Shown here piece by piece: positions 26,971 to 35,763 of a stretch of 64,000 nucleotides of DNA. The notes under the pieces were generated by a model. That model saw nothing but the letters and a program-made list of their open reading frames with translations. It did no database searches and had not been told where the DNA came from. Made by a program: the position numbers and the translations under genes. This DNA is from Aeromonas tecta. GTDB taxonomy: Bacteria; Pseudomonadota; Gammaproteobacteria; Enterobacterales; Aeromonadaceae. The DNA lies in assembly GCF_000820185.1 (NCBI RefSeq), contig NZ_CDCA01000028.1:124001-188000 (forward strand), in the 5' to 3' direction. Numbering within the stretch: position 1 is the first letter of the stretch; each line of letters begins with the position of its first letter.

Positions 26971-27177
26971 TCAAGCTACTTCGTAATAGAGCGGGGCTTG
27001 ATCCGATTCAATCTTGTCGAGTTCGGTGCTAATAATCTCCATGGCCATACGTACACACTTGCCGCACTGAGCACCGACTTCCAGTGATTGCTTCAGTTGT
27101 CGGAACTCGGTCTTGCCTGCCTGTACCGCCTTGCGGATCTGGGTATCTGTGATGCCGCGGCACAAACACACGTACAT
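26971..27177 (-). CDS. bfd: Bacterioferritin-associated ferredoxin
   Basis: 68-residue [2Fe-2S] protein that reduces Bfr haem to mobilise stored iron. Four cysteines in the Bfd pattern: CLC near residues 4-6 and CGKC at about 38-41. The acidic/hydrophobic tail is longer than E. coli Bfd by a few residues. ATG 27177 follows AGGTC; the upstream frame is not coding. A Fur-like sequence lies about 37 bp upstream (27214-27228), consistent with known iron repression of bfd. Confidence 0.93.
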   Translation of the reverse strand: MYVCLCRGITDTQIRKAVQAGKTEFRQLKQSLEVGAQCGKCVRMAMEIISTELDKIESDQAPLYYEVA

Positions 27178-27213
27178 AATTTTGACCTCATGCTGGAATG
27201 AGATGAATCTAAA

Positions 27214-27228
27214 TGAGAATGGTTCGTA
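27214..27228. promoter_or_regulatory. Possible Fur site upstream of bfd
   Basis: TGAGAAT-G-GTTCGTA. The left arm fits a 7-1-7 Fur half-site well and the right arm only partly. Position is suitable for repression of bfd by iron. Confidence 0.35.
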
Positions 27229-27314
27229 GTGCAAATAACGATTGGTAATAAGATCCCTCGCTTGCCAGCCATTCTCCCCTTGGGGACAATGTGTCTATTA
27301 GAGAGGAGACGATC

Positions 27315-27629
27315 ATGCTCAAGAAACTGTTCAGTGCCCTGTTCAAAGGCCAGCCAACGCAAACTGTGGAGGTAAGCCCCACCGAATATGCCGGTTACCT
27401 CATCTATCCAGAACCCATGGCCGAAGGGGGCCAGTACCGCTTGGCTGGTCGCATTACCCGGGAGGTGGACGGCACCTTGCTGACCCACCGCTTCATCCGC
27501 TCCGATCTATTCGTGAACCCGGCAGATGCCGAGCGCTTCATGGTGCAGAAGGCACATACCTTCATCGATCAGATGGGGGAGCGCATGTTTGAACCCCGCG
27601 TTAAACCCGGCGACCACGTGACCCCATGA
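27315..27629 (+). CDS. hlyU: HlyU-family transcriptional regulator-like protein
   Basis: 104 residues matching the HlyU Pfam family (not the ArsR-type Vibrio HlyU): conserved YAGYLIYPEPMAEGGQYRLA, HRFIRSD and the AERFMVQKAHTFIDQMG region. Such proteins are short and lack an obvious helix-turn-helix. ATG 27315 has AGGAGA upstream; an in-frame ATG at 27291 is further from a ribosome site. Its TGA overlaps the tmcA ATG (ATGA), so the two are translationally coupled. Function in Aeromonas is not known. Confidence 0.72.
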   Translation: MLKKLFSALFKGQPTQTVEVSPTEYAGYLIYPEPMAEGGQYRLAGRITREVDGTLLTHRFIRSDLFVNPADAERFMVQKAHTFIDQMGERMFEPRVKPGDHVTP

Positions 27630-29698
27630 CACTGGTCGAGTCGAAGGCTCTGCGCCAAGCGCTGGCCCATGCTGGTGAGCGGCGCCTGATCTGGCTGGAA
27701 GGGGAAGAGGCGGATTGCATCTCCCGCGCCATTCCCCTGCTTGGAGAGGCTGTCTTCTGGCTGGGGGAAGGGCCTGCCAATTATGCGCCCCTTCCCGCCG
27801 CCAAGGCGCTACAGCGTCTCGGTCAGGAGTGCGACACCCTGGTGTTCAACGCCTTCAGTGGTTTTCACCCTGATGCGTTTGGTGCCTTGGCGGGCACCCT
27901 GCGCGCCGGAGGTCTGTTATTGCTGCTGACCCCGCCTCGGGGAGAGTGGCCAACCTATCCGGATCCAGACAGGCTGCGGCTGGTGGCCCAACCTGAGGAT
28001 ATGGGCCGTGCGGGTCATGGTTTTATTGCCCGGCTGGTGCAGTTACTGGCCGGAGATCATGCGCTCTCTTTGACTCCCCCCGTTAAGAAGGAACCCTGGC
28101 AGCCTCTGGGGACGGAACGCCCACTCAGTACCGATCAAGCTAATGCTCTGCCCGCGATTCACAAGGTGTTGCACGGTCATCGCCGCCGTCCGCTGGTGCT
28201 CAGCGCCGATCGTGGCCGTGGCAAGAGTGCGCTGCTCGGCCTCGCTGCCGCCGATTTGCTGCGTCAAAACCCTGCTTTGCAGATAGTGGTGACGGCCCCC
28301 TCCAAGGCCACTGTCACAACCCTGTTTGCTCATGCCGCCGAGGCGTTGAATTGCCCTCCGGACAAACTGGTCGGGTTGACCTATGTATCGCCGGACAGAC
28401 TGGTGCAAGGCAGCCTACAACCGGATCTGCTGCTGGTGGATGAGGCTGCCGCCATCCCGACCCCGCTGTTGGAGACCATGTTGGCTCGCCATAGCCGCAT
28501 CGTTTTCGCGACCACGGAACACGGTTACGAGGGGACGGGGCGGGGCTTTCACCTTCGTTTCAAGCGGGTATTGGATCAGCAGACCCCGGATTGGCAGGAG
28601 CTGCACCTGGCAGAGCCTATTCGTTGGAGTTTGCAGGATCCGCTGGAACCACTGGTCTTTCGACTGCTCGGCCTCGATGCCGACGTTCTGCCGCCAGCAT
28701 GTCTGACGGCCCCACGCTGGCGACAGGTCGAGCAACATGTGTTGGCAGAAAATGAAGCGCTGCTCAATCAGGTGTTCGGCCTGCTGGTGCTGGCGCATTA
28801 TCAGACCAGCCCGAGCGATCTCAGATCCCTGCTGGAGAGCCCGGACCTCGACATTCACTTGTTGGAGCAAGAGCAAAGCTTACTTGGGGTGGCACTGGTG
28901 GCGCGGGAAGGCAATATAGATCCAGAGCTGGCACGTGACATCTGGGCCGGTCGTCGGCGCCCTCGTGGTCATCTGCTGCCCCAGTCCCTGCTGGCCCACT
29001 CAGGATTCATGACCGCGGGGGAGCGCAGCTATGCCAGAGTAATGCGAATCGCCATCCACCCGACCTTGCATCGCCATGGACTGGGTTCTTTGCTGCTGGG
29101 GAGGCTAGAGGCACATTACCGCGTGCTAGGGCTCGATTATCTGGGCACCGCCTTCTCAGCCAGCGTCGATCTGTTGCCATTCTGGCGCAAGGCTGGGTTA
29201 ACGGTGCTGCGTATCGGCTTGCAGCGGGATGCGGCCAGTGGCAGCCATGCGGCCCTGATGCTCGAACCACTGAACGCTGAACTGAAGCCTGAGTTGGCCC
29301 AATGGCGGCGGCGCTTCGTACGGCAGTTGCCGACCCTGTTGGCGGGGGAACTCAAGGAACTGGATACCGAGCTGGTCTGGCAATGCTTGAGAGGGGACGT
29401 CGTTACGGATGGGATGGATCTGGATGAGTTTGAACAGCAGGAATTGGACTGTTTCGCTCATCATCACAAGCCATTCGAACTGTGCCAGTCCAGCCTGCAA
29501 CACTGGCTGGCTGCCCAAACGATGGTGCTGGATGATCTGGATCCTGATGAACGGCGGTTGCTGATAGCTACTATCTGGCAGTACATCCCCTGGGCCGAGC
29601 TGGCCAGGGAACTGAAACTCGCCGGCAAACCTGCCCTTGTCAAACGGCTGAGGGCCTTGTTGGCACGGTTGTTGGCCAAGGATGAGAAAGGGCGCTGA
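27626..29698 (+). CDS. tmcA: tRNA(Met) cytidine acetyltransferase
   Basis: 690-residue enzyme that acetylates the wobble cytidine (ac4C34) of elongator tRNA-Met using acetyl-CoA and ATP. N-terminal DUF1726 domain, helicase-like module with Walker A GRGKS (197-201) and the DEAAAIP Walker B region (about 272-278), then a GNAT acetyltransferase domain (about 395-560, with RIAIHPTLHRHGLG as the acetyl-CoA loop) and a tRNA-binding C-terminus. Length matches E. coli TmcA (671). The ATG overlaps the hlyU stop by 4 nt, linking tRNA modification to an unrelated regulator in one transcript. Confidence 0.94.
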   Translation: MTLVESKALRQALAHAGERRLIWLEGEEADCISRAIPLLGEAVFWLGEGPANYAPLPAAKALQRLGQECDTLVFNAFSGFHPDAFGALAGTLRAGGLLLLLTPPRGEWPTYPDPDRLRLVAQPEDMGRAGHGFIARLVQLLAGDHALSLTPPVKKEPWQPLGTERPLSTDQANALPAIHKVLHGHRRRPLVLSADRGRGKSALLGLAAADLLRQNPALQIVVTAPSKATVTTLFAHAAEALNCPPDKLVGLTYVSPDRLVQGSLQPDLLLVDEAAAIPTPLLETMLARHSRIVFATTEHGYEGTGRGFHLRFKRVLDQQTPDWQELHLAEPIRWSLQDPLEPLVFRLLGLDADVLPPACLTAPRWRQVEQHVLAENEALLNQVFGLLVLAHYQTSPSDLRSLLESPDLDIHLLEQEQSLLGVALVAREGNIDPELARDIWAGRRRPRGHLLPQSLLAHSGFMTAGERSYARVMRIAIHPTLHRHGLGSLLLGRLEAHYRVLGLDYLGTAFSASVDLLPFWRKAGLTVLRIGLQRDAASGSHAALMLEPLNAELKPELAQWRRRFVRQLPTLLAGELKELDTELVWQCLRGDVVTDGMDLDEFEQQELDCFAHHHKPFELCQSSLQHWLAAQTMVLDDLDPDERRLLIATIWQYIPWAELARELKLAGKPALVKRLRALLARLLAKDEKGR

Positions 29699-30044
29699 GT
29701 CAGGATAAGGTGCGCCATGTTCGAACATCATCAAATCTGCAGTGGCCAGGTTCGAGAACCAGTCAGTTGTCAGCATGCATAAACAAAGGGCGCCATAGGC
29801 GCCCTTTGTTTATCTGCCATATTGCTATGTGTCGTGACATCGTGAGCTTAGGCAGCTGCTCTTACCTGGTTCGATAAAAGCAATTCCAATGAAACCTGAT
29901 CATTCGTGGTCACGTTGGCTTTTTCCGAATATGGACTAATACTTGACTGTGAGAATGATTTTAATAAATGCATTATTTTCAGGTGGTTAGCGCTATCAGT
30001 GGTTAAGGCTTACCATCTTTTCTAGCGTGCACAGGGAGTGCAAT
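29699..30044. other. Intergenic region upstream of the cytochrome oxidase cluster
   Basis: About 350 bp holding the tmcA terminator and the cox promoter zone. TTGACT at 29943-29948 is a possible -35 with AT-rich DNA after it. A sequence resembling a Fur box, TGAGAAT-G-ATTTTAA, lies at 29950-29964 across the putative promoter. Confidence 0.5.
29781..29815 (+). terminator. Intrinsic terminator of hlyU-tmcA
   Basis: Perfect 14-bp stem AAACAAAGGGCGCC/GGCGCCCTTTGTTT with ATA loop, about 80 bp past the tmcA stop. Confidence 0.92.
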
Positions 30045-31190
30045 GTGGGAAAAAATGCAATTAGCCATGGCATGTGGGTGATATTTCTTGCTGGCGGCAG
30101 TGCTTCTGCCAGCGACGTCACTTTCAACATGACGCGCGGAGTTACCGCGATCAGTCAGCGGGTCTATGACCTGCATATGACGATCTTTTATATCTGCTGT
30201 CTGATCGGACTGCTCGTATTTGGCGCCATGCTCTGGTCAATCATCCATCATCGAAAATCCCGTGGTGCCAAGGCGGCTCAATTTCATGAGAGTACCCGCA
30301 TCGAATTGCTATGGACTGCCATTCCCGTGCTGATATTGGTGGCAATGGCGGCACCGGCCACCTCAACGCTATTGAAGATGGAAGATACGTCGAAAGCCGA
30401 TTTGACAGTGCTTATCACTGGATCTCAATGGAAATGGCATTACAAATATCTCGAGCATCCGGTGGAATTCTATTCCTTGCTGGCGACCAGTAAAAAAGAG
30501 ATCTCGGGCGAACAACCCAAGAGCGATACCTATCTGCGGGAAGTTGATCAGCCTCTGGTATTACCCGTCGGCAAGAAGATTCGATTCCTGATGACCTCTG
30601 ATGACGTCATTCACTCCTGGTGGGTTCCCGCCTTTGCGGTCAAGAAAGACGCCAACCCAGGTTACATCAATGAATCCTGGACCAAGATAGATAAGCCCGG
30701 CACGTATCGAGGGCAATGTGCGGAGCTGTGCGGCAAGGATCATGGCTTCATGCCCATAGTGGTAGTGGCAAAAACCGCTGAAGAATTCGATGGCTGGATT
30801 GCCAAGGCCGCAGAAGATCAAGCCGCAGCCAAGGCTCAGCAGCAGGATCTGGCCAGTCAGACCATGACTCTGCCGCAGGCCATGGAATTGGGAGAGAAGA
30901 TTTTTCTGGGGCACTGCGCCGCCTGTCATCAGCCCGGTGGTACCGGGTTGCCCGGTATTTTCCCTGCGCTGAAAGGCAGCAAGATAACGACGCTGGCGGA
31001 GAATCGGGCTCATCACCTGGACCTGGTCACCCACGGCAAGAGCGGCACGGCCATGCAGGCATTTGGCAAGCAGCTGACGGCCCAGGAGCTTGCCGCAGTC
31101 ATCAGTTATGAGCGCAATGCCTGGGGGAACAATACCGGTGATGTCATTCAGGCTGCGGATGTGCAGTCCATTCTGAAAAATGACAAATGA
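30045..31190 (+). CDS. ctaC: Cytochrome c oxidase subunit II with fused cytochrome c domain (caa3 type)
   Basis: 381 residues. Two transmembrane helices (about 38-62 and 82-102), then the periplasmic CuA domain: HSWWVPAFAVK and the CAELCGKDHGFM loop, which supplies Cys, Glu, Cys, His and Met ligands. The C-terminal 100 residues form a class I cytochrome c with CAACH (about 285-289), making this the caa3 version that accepts electrons directly. Start: GTG 30045 with AGGGAG six bases upstream encodes a signal-like N-terminus ending ASASDV. First gene of the oxidase operon. Confidence 0.93.
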   Translation: MGKNAISHGMWVIFLAGGSASASDVTFNMTRGVTAISQRVYDLHMTIFYICCLIGLLVFGAMLWSIIHHRKSRGAKAAQFHESTRIELLWTAIPVLILVAMAAPATSTLLKMEDTSKADLTVLITGSQWKWHYKYLEHPVEFYSLLATSKKEISGEQPKSDTYLREVDQPLVLPVGKKIRFLMTSDDVIHSWWVPAFAVKKDANPGYINESWTKIDKPGTYRGQCAELCGKDHGFMPIVVVAKTAEEFDGWIAKAAEDQAAAKAQQQDLASQTMTLPQAMELGEKIFLGHCAACHQPGGTGLPGIFPALKGSKITTLAENRAHHLDLVTHGKSGTAMQAFGKQLTAQELAAVISYERNAWGNNTGDVIQAADVQSILKNDK

Positions 31191-31199
31191 GGAGTCGGC

Positions 31200-32786
31200 A
31201 TGAGCGATGGAATCATGGATAGCCTGCACGAAGACCATTCTCATCGACCGGCGACGGGGCTGAAACGCTGGCTCTATACGACGAATCATAAAGATATCGG
31301 CACCCTCTATCTGCTCTTCGCCCTGACCATGTTCTTCACTGGTGGCACCATGGCCATGGTGATCCGGGCTGAGCTGTTCCAGCCGGGACTACAGCTGGTT
31401 GAACCCCTGTTTTTCAATCAGATGACCACGGTGCATGGCCTCATCATGGTGTTTGGCGCCGTCATGCCCGCTTTTACCGGTCTGGCCAACTGGTTGATCC
31501 CCATGATGATCGGGGCGCCGGACATGGCACTGCCCCGGATGAATAACTGGAGTTTCTGGATCCTGCCGTTTGCTTTTCTGATCTTGCTGTCGAGCCTGTT
31601 TATGGAAGGGGGGGGGCCAAGCTCGGGCTGGACCTTCTATGCTCCCTTGTCGACCAAATACAGCGGCAACAGCACGGCGCTGTTTGTGTTCGCAATCCAT
31701 ATCATGGGGATTTCATCCATCATGGGGGCCATCAACGTCATTGTTACCATCTTCAATCTGCGGGCTCCGGGCATGAGCTGGATGAAGATGCCACTCTTCG
31801 TATGGACTTGGCTAATCACCGCCTTCCTGTTAATTGCGGTCATGCCGGTCCTGGCTGCCGCCGTGACCATGGTATTGACGGACAAATACTTCGGTACCAG
31901 CTTCTTTGATGCGGCTGGTGGAGGGGATCCGGTGATGTTCCAGCACATATTCTGGTTCTTCGGTCACCCCGAGGTATACATCATGATATTGCCGGCCTTT
32001 GGTATCGTCTCCAGCATTATTCCGACCTTTTCTCGCAAGAAACTGTTTGGTTATCGTTCCATGGTCTATGCCACCAGCAGCATAGCGTTACTGTCTTTCA
32101 TGGTCTGGGCTCACCACATGTTCACCACCGGTTTGCCGGTCGTCGCAGAGCTGTTCTTCATGTACACCACCATGCTGATTGCGGTACCTACCGGCGTAAA
32201 AGTATTTAACTGGATTGCCACCATGTGGCGGGGCTCGTTGACCTTCGAGACGCCCATGTTGTTTGCCATCGCCTTTATTACCCTGTTCACCATTGGTGGA
32301 TTCTCGGGGCTGATGCTGGCCATGACCCCGGCCGATTTCCAATATCACGATACGTATTTCGTCGTGGCCCACTTTCACTATGTATTGGTCACCGGCGCCG
32401 TATTCTCGATATTGGCGGCCGCTTATTACTGGTTACCAAAATGGACCGGGCATATGTATGACGAGCGGCTGGGACAGTGGCATTTCTGGTGCTCGCTTGT
32501 TTCGGTCAACATGCTTTTTTTCCCCATGCACTTCGTCGGCCTAGCGGGCATGCCTCGCCGCATCCCTGATTACGCCTTGCAATTTGCAGATTTCAATATG
32601 TTTATCAGCATCGGCGGTTTTGCCTTCGGACTATCGCAGCTGTTGTTTGTCTGGGGGGTGATCAAGTGCATCAGAGGGGGCGAGCAGGCAAGCGATCAGG
32701 TATGGGAAGGGGCCGAGGGGTTGGAATGGACCCTGCCATCTCCCCCTCCTTACCACAGCTTCAAGACGCCACCCGAGATTCGGTAG
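31200..32786 (+). CDS. ctaD: Cytochrome c oxidase subunit I
   Basis: 528-residue catalytic subunit, twelve helices. Haem a and a3/CuB ligands are seen: His of TVHGLIMVFG, the His-Pro-Glu-Val-Tyr sequence (FGHPEVYI) with the cross-linked His-Tyr, the His pair in WAHHMF, and the HFHYVL His pair (about 395-397). K- and D-channel residues appear preserved, including ANWLIPMMIG. Reduces O2 to water and pumps protons. Starts 9 nt after the subunit II stop. Confidence 0.97.
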   Translation: MSDGIMDSLHEDHSHRPATGLKRWLYTTNHKDIGTLYLLFALTMFFTGGTMAMVIRAELFQPGLQLVEPLFFNQMTTVHGLIMVFGAVMPAFTGLANWLIPMMIGAPDMALPRMNNWSFWILPFAFLILLSSLFMEGGGPSSGWTFYAPLSTKYSGNSTALFVFAIHIMGISSIMGAINVIVTIFNLRAPGMSWMKMPLFVWTWLITAFLLIAVMPVLAAAVTMVLTDKYFGTSFFDAAGGGDPVMFQHIFWFFGHPEVYIMILPAFGIVSSIIPTFSRKKLFGYRSMVYATSSIALLSFMVWAHHMFTTGLPVVAELFFMYTTMLIAVPTGVKVFNWIATMWRGSLTFETPMLFAIAFITLFTIGGFSGLMLAMTPADFQYHDTYFVVAHFHYVLVTGAVFSILAAAYYWLPKWTGHMYDERLGQWHFWCSLVSVNMLFFPMHFVGLAGMPRRIPDYALQFADFNMFISIGGFAFGLSQLLFVWGVIKCIRGGEQASDQVWEGAEGLEWTLPSPPPYHSFKTPPEIR

Positions 32787-32795
32787 GGAGGTCAC

Positions 32796-33350
32796 ATGAC
32801 ACAAGTGAATCACGGCCCTCTGCTGAGGAAACTAGCCCTGCTGATCATGGTCATGTTCGGCTTTGCCTTTGCACTGGTGCCGCTGTATGACGTGTTTTGC
32901 CGGATCACCGGCCTCAATGGCAAGACGGCCAGCCTGCCGGCCAGCACGGATCGTGCGGTGATCGATACCAAACGCACCATTCAGGTCGAGTTTCTGGCTC
33001 ATGCAGACAGCCAGATGCCATGGCAGTTTACCGAGCAGACGGAGCGGGTCTCGGTGCGGCCGGGTGAGATGACCCTGGTTAGCTATCGGGTCTTCAATCC
33101 GACCGATCGCACCATGACGGGGCAGGCGGTTCCCTCCGTCTCTCCCGGTCCTGCCGCCGCCTATTTGAAGAAGGTGGAATGCTTCTGCTTTAACCGCCAA
33201 GAGTTAAAGGCAGGGGAGAGCAAGCTGATGCCGCTCAAGTTCTATATAGACCCGGCCCTGCCTGATGATATCAACACCATCACGCTCTCCTATTCGCTTT
33301 ATGACATCACTCAGTCCAAGCCGACCCCGGCTCTTGCACAGAGGAAGTAA
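32796..33350 (+). CDS. ctaG: Cytochrome c oxidase assembly protein CtaG (Cox11), CuB chaperone
   Basis: 184 residues: one N-terminal helix (about 12-32) and a periplasmic immunoglobulin-like domain with the copper-binding CFCF motif (VECFCFNRQ, about 127-135), the hallmark of Cox11. Delivers copper to CuB of subunit I. Nine bp after ctaD and 2 bp before ctaE. Confidence 0.95.
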   Translation: MTQVNHGPLLRKLALLIMVMFGFAFALVPLYDVFCRITGLNGKTASLPASTDRAVIDTKRTIQVEFLAHADSQMPWQFTEQTERVSVRPGEMTLVSYRVFNPTDRTMTGQAVPSVSPGPAAAYLKKVECFCFNRQELKAGESKLMPLKFYIDPALPDDINTITLSYSLYDITQSKPTPALAQRK

Positions 33351-33352
33351 TC

Positions 33353-34234
33353 ATGGCCAAGGTGAACCAGAGTTATTATGTGCCTGAGCAGAGCCGCTGG
33401 CCGATCATGGGTGCCATAGCATTGTTTCTGTTGGCCTTTGGTGCGGGTCATCTGGTCAATGAAATATCAACCAAGCAGCCGGGAATGGGTCGATATCTGA
33501 TGATAGCGGGCATCGCTTTGCTGATCTTCATGCTGTTTGGCTGGTTTCGCCACATCATCCAGGAGTCGATGACGGGGCTGTACAGCGCCCAGATGGATCG
33601 CTCTTTCCGGCAGGGAATGGTCTGGTTCATCTTCTCCGAGGTGATGTTCTTTATGGCATTCTTCGGGGTGCTTTTTTATGCCCGCCAACTTGCCATGCCA
33701 TGGCTGGATGGGGCCGGCAACAAGGCGATGACGGCACAGCTGTTGTGGCCGGATTTCTCGGCCCACTGGCCCATGCTCAAAACTCCGGGTGGCACCACGA
33801 CCCAGGCCATGCCGTGGCATGGGATCCCGCTCATTAATACCCTGGTCCTGCTCAGCTCCTCGGTGACCCTGCTATTTGCTCACACCGGGCTGGAAAATGG
33901 CAGACGACGTCAGCTCAAGTGGATGTTGCTTGGCACAGTGTTGCTTGGGCTGACGTTCTTATGGCTGCAAGGCTACGAATATATCCACGCTTATCGTGAG
34001 CTGGGTCTGCGGTTGGATTCAGGCATCTACGGCAACACCTTCTTCATACTGACCGGATTTCATGGCTTGCATGTCACCCTGGGGACAGTGTTCCTCGGGA
34101 TCATCTGGCTGCGCATCATGCTAAAGGATCATTTTACCGCCGAGCGGCACTTCGCTTTCCAGGCGGCAGCCTGGTATTGGCATTTCGTTGACGTGGTCTG
34201 GCTCTGCCTCTTCGTGTTTGTGTACCTGCTTTGA
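33353..34234 (+). CDS. ctaE: Cytochrome c oxidase subunit III
   Basis: 293 residues, seven helices of the heme-copper oxidase III family. Characteristic LYSAQMDRSFRQGMVWFIFSEVMFF, TGFHGLHV and the terminal AAWYWHFVDVVWLCLFVFVYL. Stabilises the complex rather than carrying redox centres. Confidence 0.95.
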   Translation: MAKVNQSYYVPEQSRWPIMGAIALFLLAFGAGHLVNEISTKQPGMGRYLMIAGIALLIFMLFGWFRHIIQESMTGLYSAQMDRSFRQGMVWFIFSEVMFFMAFFGVLFYARQLAMPWLDGAGNKAMTAQLLWPDFSAHWPMLKTPGGTTTQAMPWHGIPLINTLVLLSSSVTLLFAHTGLENGRRRQLKWMLLGTVLLGLTFLWLQGYEYIHAYRELGLRLDSGIYGNTFFILTGFHGLHVTLGTVFLGIIWLRIMLKDHFTAERHFAFQAAAWYWHFVDVVWLCLFVFVYLL

Positions 34235-34239
34235 GGCCT

Positions 34240-34449
34240 TCAGTAGGGGCGAGGATTGGGCTCTAGCCAGCCCATCGCCAGCGAGAGCAGCAGGATGACG
34301 ACGACCAGCAGGGAGAACAGGACACGACGACCCAGCGGGGCCGACATCTTCTGGGCCACCTGACCGGTGCTCATCATCAACCAGAGGGCATGGAACAATT
34401 GTCCGATGATGAGCAGCAACATGAGTACCAGCACTATCTTGATCAACAT
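34240..34449 (-). CDS. DUF2909 small membrane protein
   Basis: 69 residues, two membrane helices (about 1-24 and 44-62) joined by a Met/Arg-containing loop. Matches the DUF2909 family, which lies next to cytochrome oxidase assembly genes in many gammaproteobacteria. GGAGGG precedes the ATG. It is inserted on the opposite strand between ctaE and SURF1, ending 5 bp from ctaE and starting about 18 bp from the SURF1 start, so the SURF1 promoter overlaps its 5' region. Function unknown. Confidence 0.8.
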   Translation of the reverse strand: MLIKIVLVLMLLLIIGQLFHALWLMMSTGQVAQKMSAPLGRRVLFSLLVVVILLLSLAMGWLEPNPRPY

Positions 34450-34467
34450 GTTAGGGCCCTCCGTAAG

Positions 34468-35193
34468 ATGCGTGAAATGGCGACATGGCATAAGCAACGA
34501 CCATTCCATCACCGACGCTGGATTGTTCTGATATTCACTCTGGGTGTGTCGGCCTGTTTATGCAAGCTGGCCCTCTGGCAATGGCAGCGCGCCGCGGAAA
34601 AAGAAGCCTGGCTGGCGCACTCGGCGGCGGTGCAGCTGGCCGCTCCCTTGACGTTAGCGGTACTCGACTGGCGATATCCAGATCGTCTCGACGGAGTGCC
34701 ACTGCGGGGAACAGTGAAGTGGGTACCGCCCTATGTATGGTTGCTGGATAATCAGGTGGCTGAGCATGAGGTGGGATATGACGTGCTGATCCCGGTGCGA
34801 GCCGACAATCACTCCCCCCTGTTACTGGTCAATCTGGGCTGGTTGCCAGCACCAGCCGATCGGCAACAGCTACCAAGGCCGGCGATCCCCACTGTCCTCG
34901 AACTCGAAGGGCTGCTGCGAACCAAACCCGGCGGCATATTGCTGGGCCAGAACATTGAAACTGGCCCATATCCAAACCGGTTGCAGTCCATCAGGGTGGA
35001 CGCCCTGAGCCAGATCATAGGTTCGCCACTCGCCGACGCCGTTTTCTATCAGAAGAGCTCCCCCTTCGTTTACCACTATCAACAGAATGTCATGCCACCG
35101 GAGAAGCACAGGGCATACGCGCTGCAATGGCTGGGTCTGGCGCTGGTGGTGTTGGCGGGCGGGTTGGTGCTGATAAGGAGATCCTCCCCATGA
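34468..35193 (+). CDS. SURF1 family cytochrome oxidase biogenesis protein
   Basis: 241 residues: an N-terminal helix (about 18-38), a periplasmic beta-rich domain and a C-terminal helix (about 210-230), as in SURF1/Shy1. Conserved LCKLALWQWQRAAEKEAWL and AYALQWLGLAL match the family. SURF1 helps insert haem a3 into subunit I. The start is uncertain: ATG 34468 or 34477, neither with a strong ribosome site. Overlaps the next gene by 4 nt. Confidence 0.88.
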   Translation: MREMATWHKQRPFHHRRWIVLIFTLGVSACLCKLALWQWQRAAEKEAWLAHSAAVQLAAPLTLAVLDWRYPDRLDGVPLRGTVKWVPPYVWLLDNQVAEHEVGYDVLIPVRADNHSPLLLVNLGWLPAPADRQQLPRPAIPTVLELEGLLRTKPGGILLGQNIETGPYPNRLQSIRVDALSQIIGSPLADAVFYQKSSPFVYHYQQNVMPPEKHRAYALQWLGLALVVLAGGLVLIRRSSP

Positions 35194-35684
35194 GCATGAA
35201 AAAATGGACCAAGTGGAAGGTGCCGGTCGCATTCGTCACGGTGATCCTGTTGCCAGTGGTTCTGGCGGCCCTGACCTTGCAACAGGGCTGGTATGAGCCC
35301 GGAACTCGCAACAAGGGGCAATGGCTGAGCCGGGACGTCTATCTATTGCCACCACTCCAGTCGGATCAGATTAAATGGCGGCTGGTATATATTGAGTCCA
35401 AACGCTGCGCTGCTGAATGTCTGCAGGTGCCGGTCTTGATGCAGCGGATCCAGAGTGCGCTGGGCCGCAATCTGGACAAGCTGGATCTGATACAGCTGAC
35501 CGACGAACCTCAGCCAAAGGCCCGCTCCGAGATGAGGGCGGGAGACATGATGCTGGTCGATCCGCAGGGGTTGGCCATCCTGCGCTATGAGGTCCCGACC
35601 AGTACGACGGAGTGGCCGCTGTTTGGCAAGGCAGTACTGTCGGATCTGCAGCAATTGATTAAGTACCAACGAGGTGTCGAATGA
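35190..35684 (+). CDS. Putative SCO-like thioredoxin-fold copper chaperone of the oxidase cluster
   Basis: 164 residues. One N-terminal membrane helix (about 11-30), then a soluble domain that resembles a SCO thioredoxin fold: CAAEC (a CxxxC, near residue 74-78) at the expected strand-helix position, and a later MLVDPQGLAILRY strand like the VDPxG motif of SCO proteins. SCO1 delivers copper to CuA and needs a CxxxC plus a downstream His, and I cannot identify the His with confidence. It starts at ATG overlapping the SURF1 stop (ATGA). No other SCO gene is in the cluster. The assignment is inference; the alternative is an uncharacterised assembly factor. Confidence 0.5.
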   Translation: MSMKKWTKWKVPVAFVTVILLPVVLAALTLQQGWYEPGTRNKGQWLSRDVYLLPPLQSDQIKWRLVYIESKRCAAECLQVPVLMQRIQSALGRNLDKLDLIQLTDEPQPKARSEMRAGDMMLVDPQGLAILRYEVPTSTTEWPLFGKAVLSDLQQLIKYQRGVE

Positions 35685-35763
35685 GCATAGAAAAAGGACC
35701 GTTATCATTCGCTATCGTTCCGTCAGTGTTGCCACCAAGGATCCGGTATCAGCGAGGTGCATC

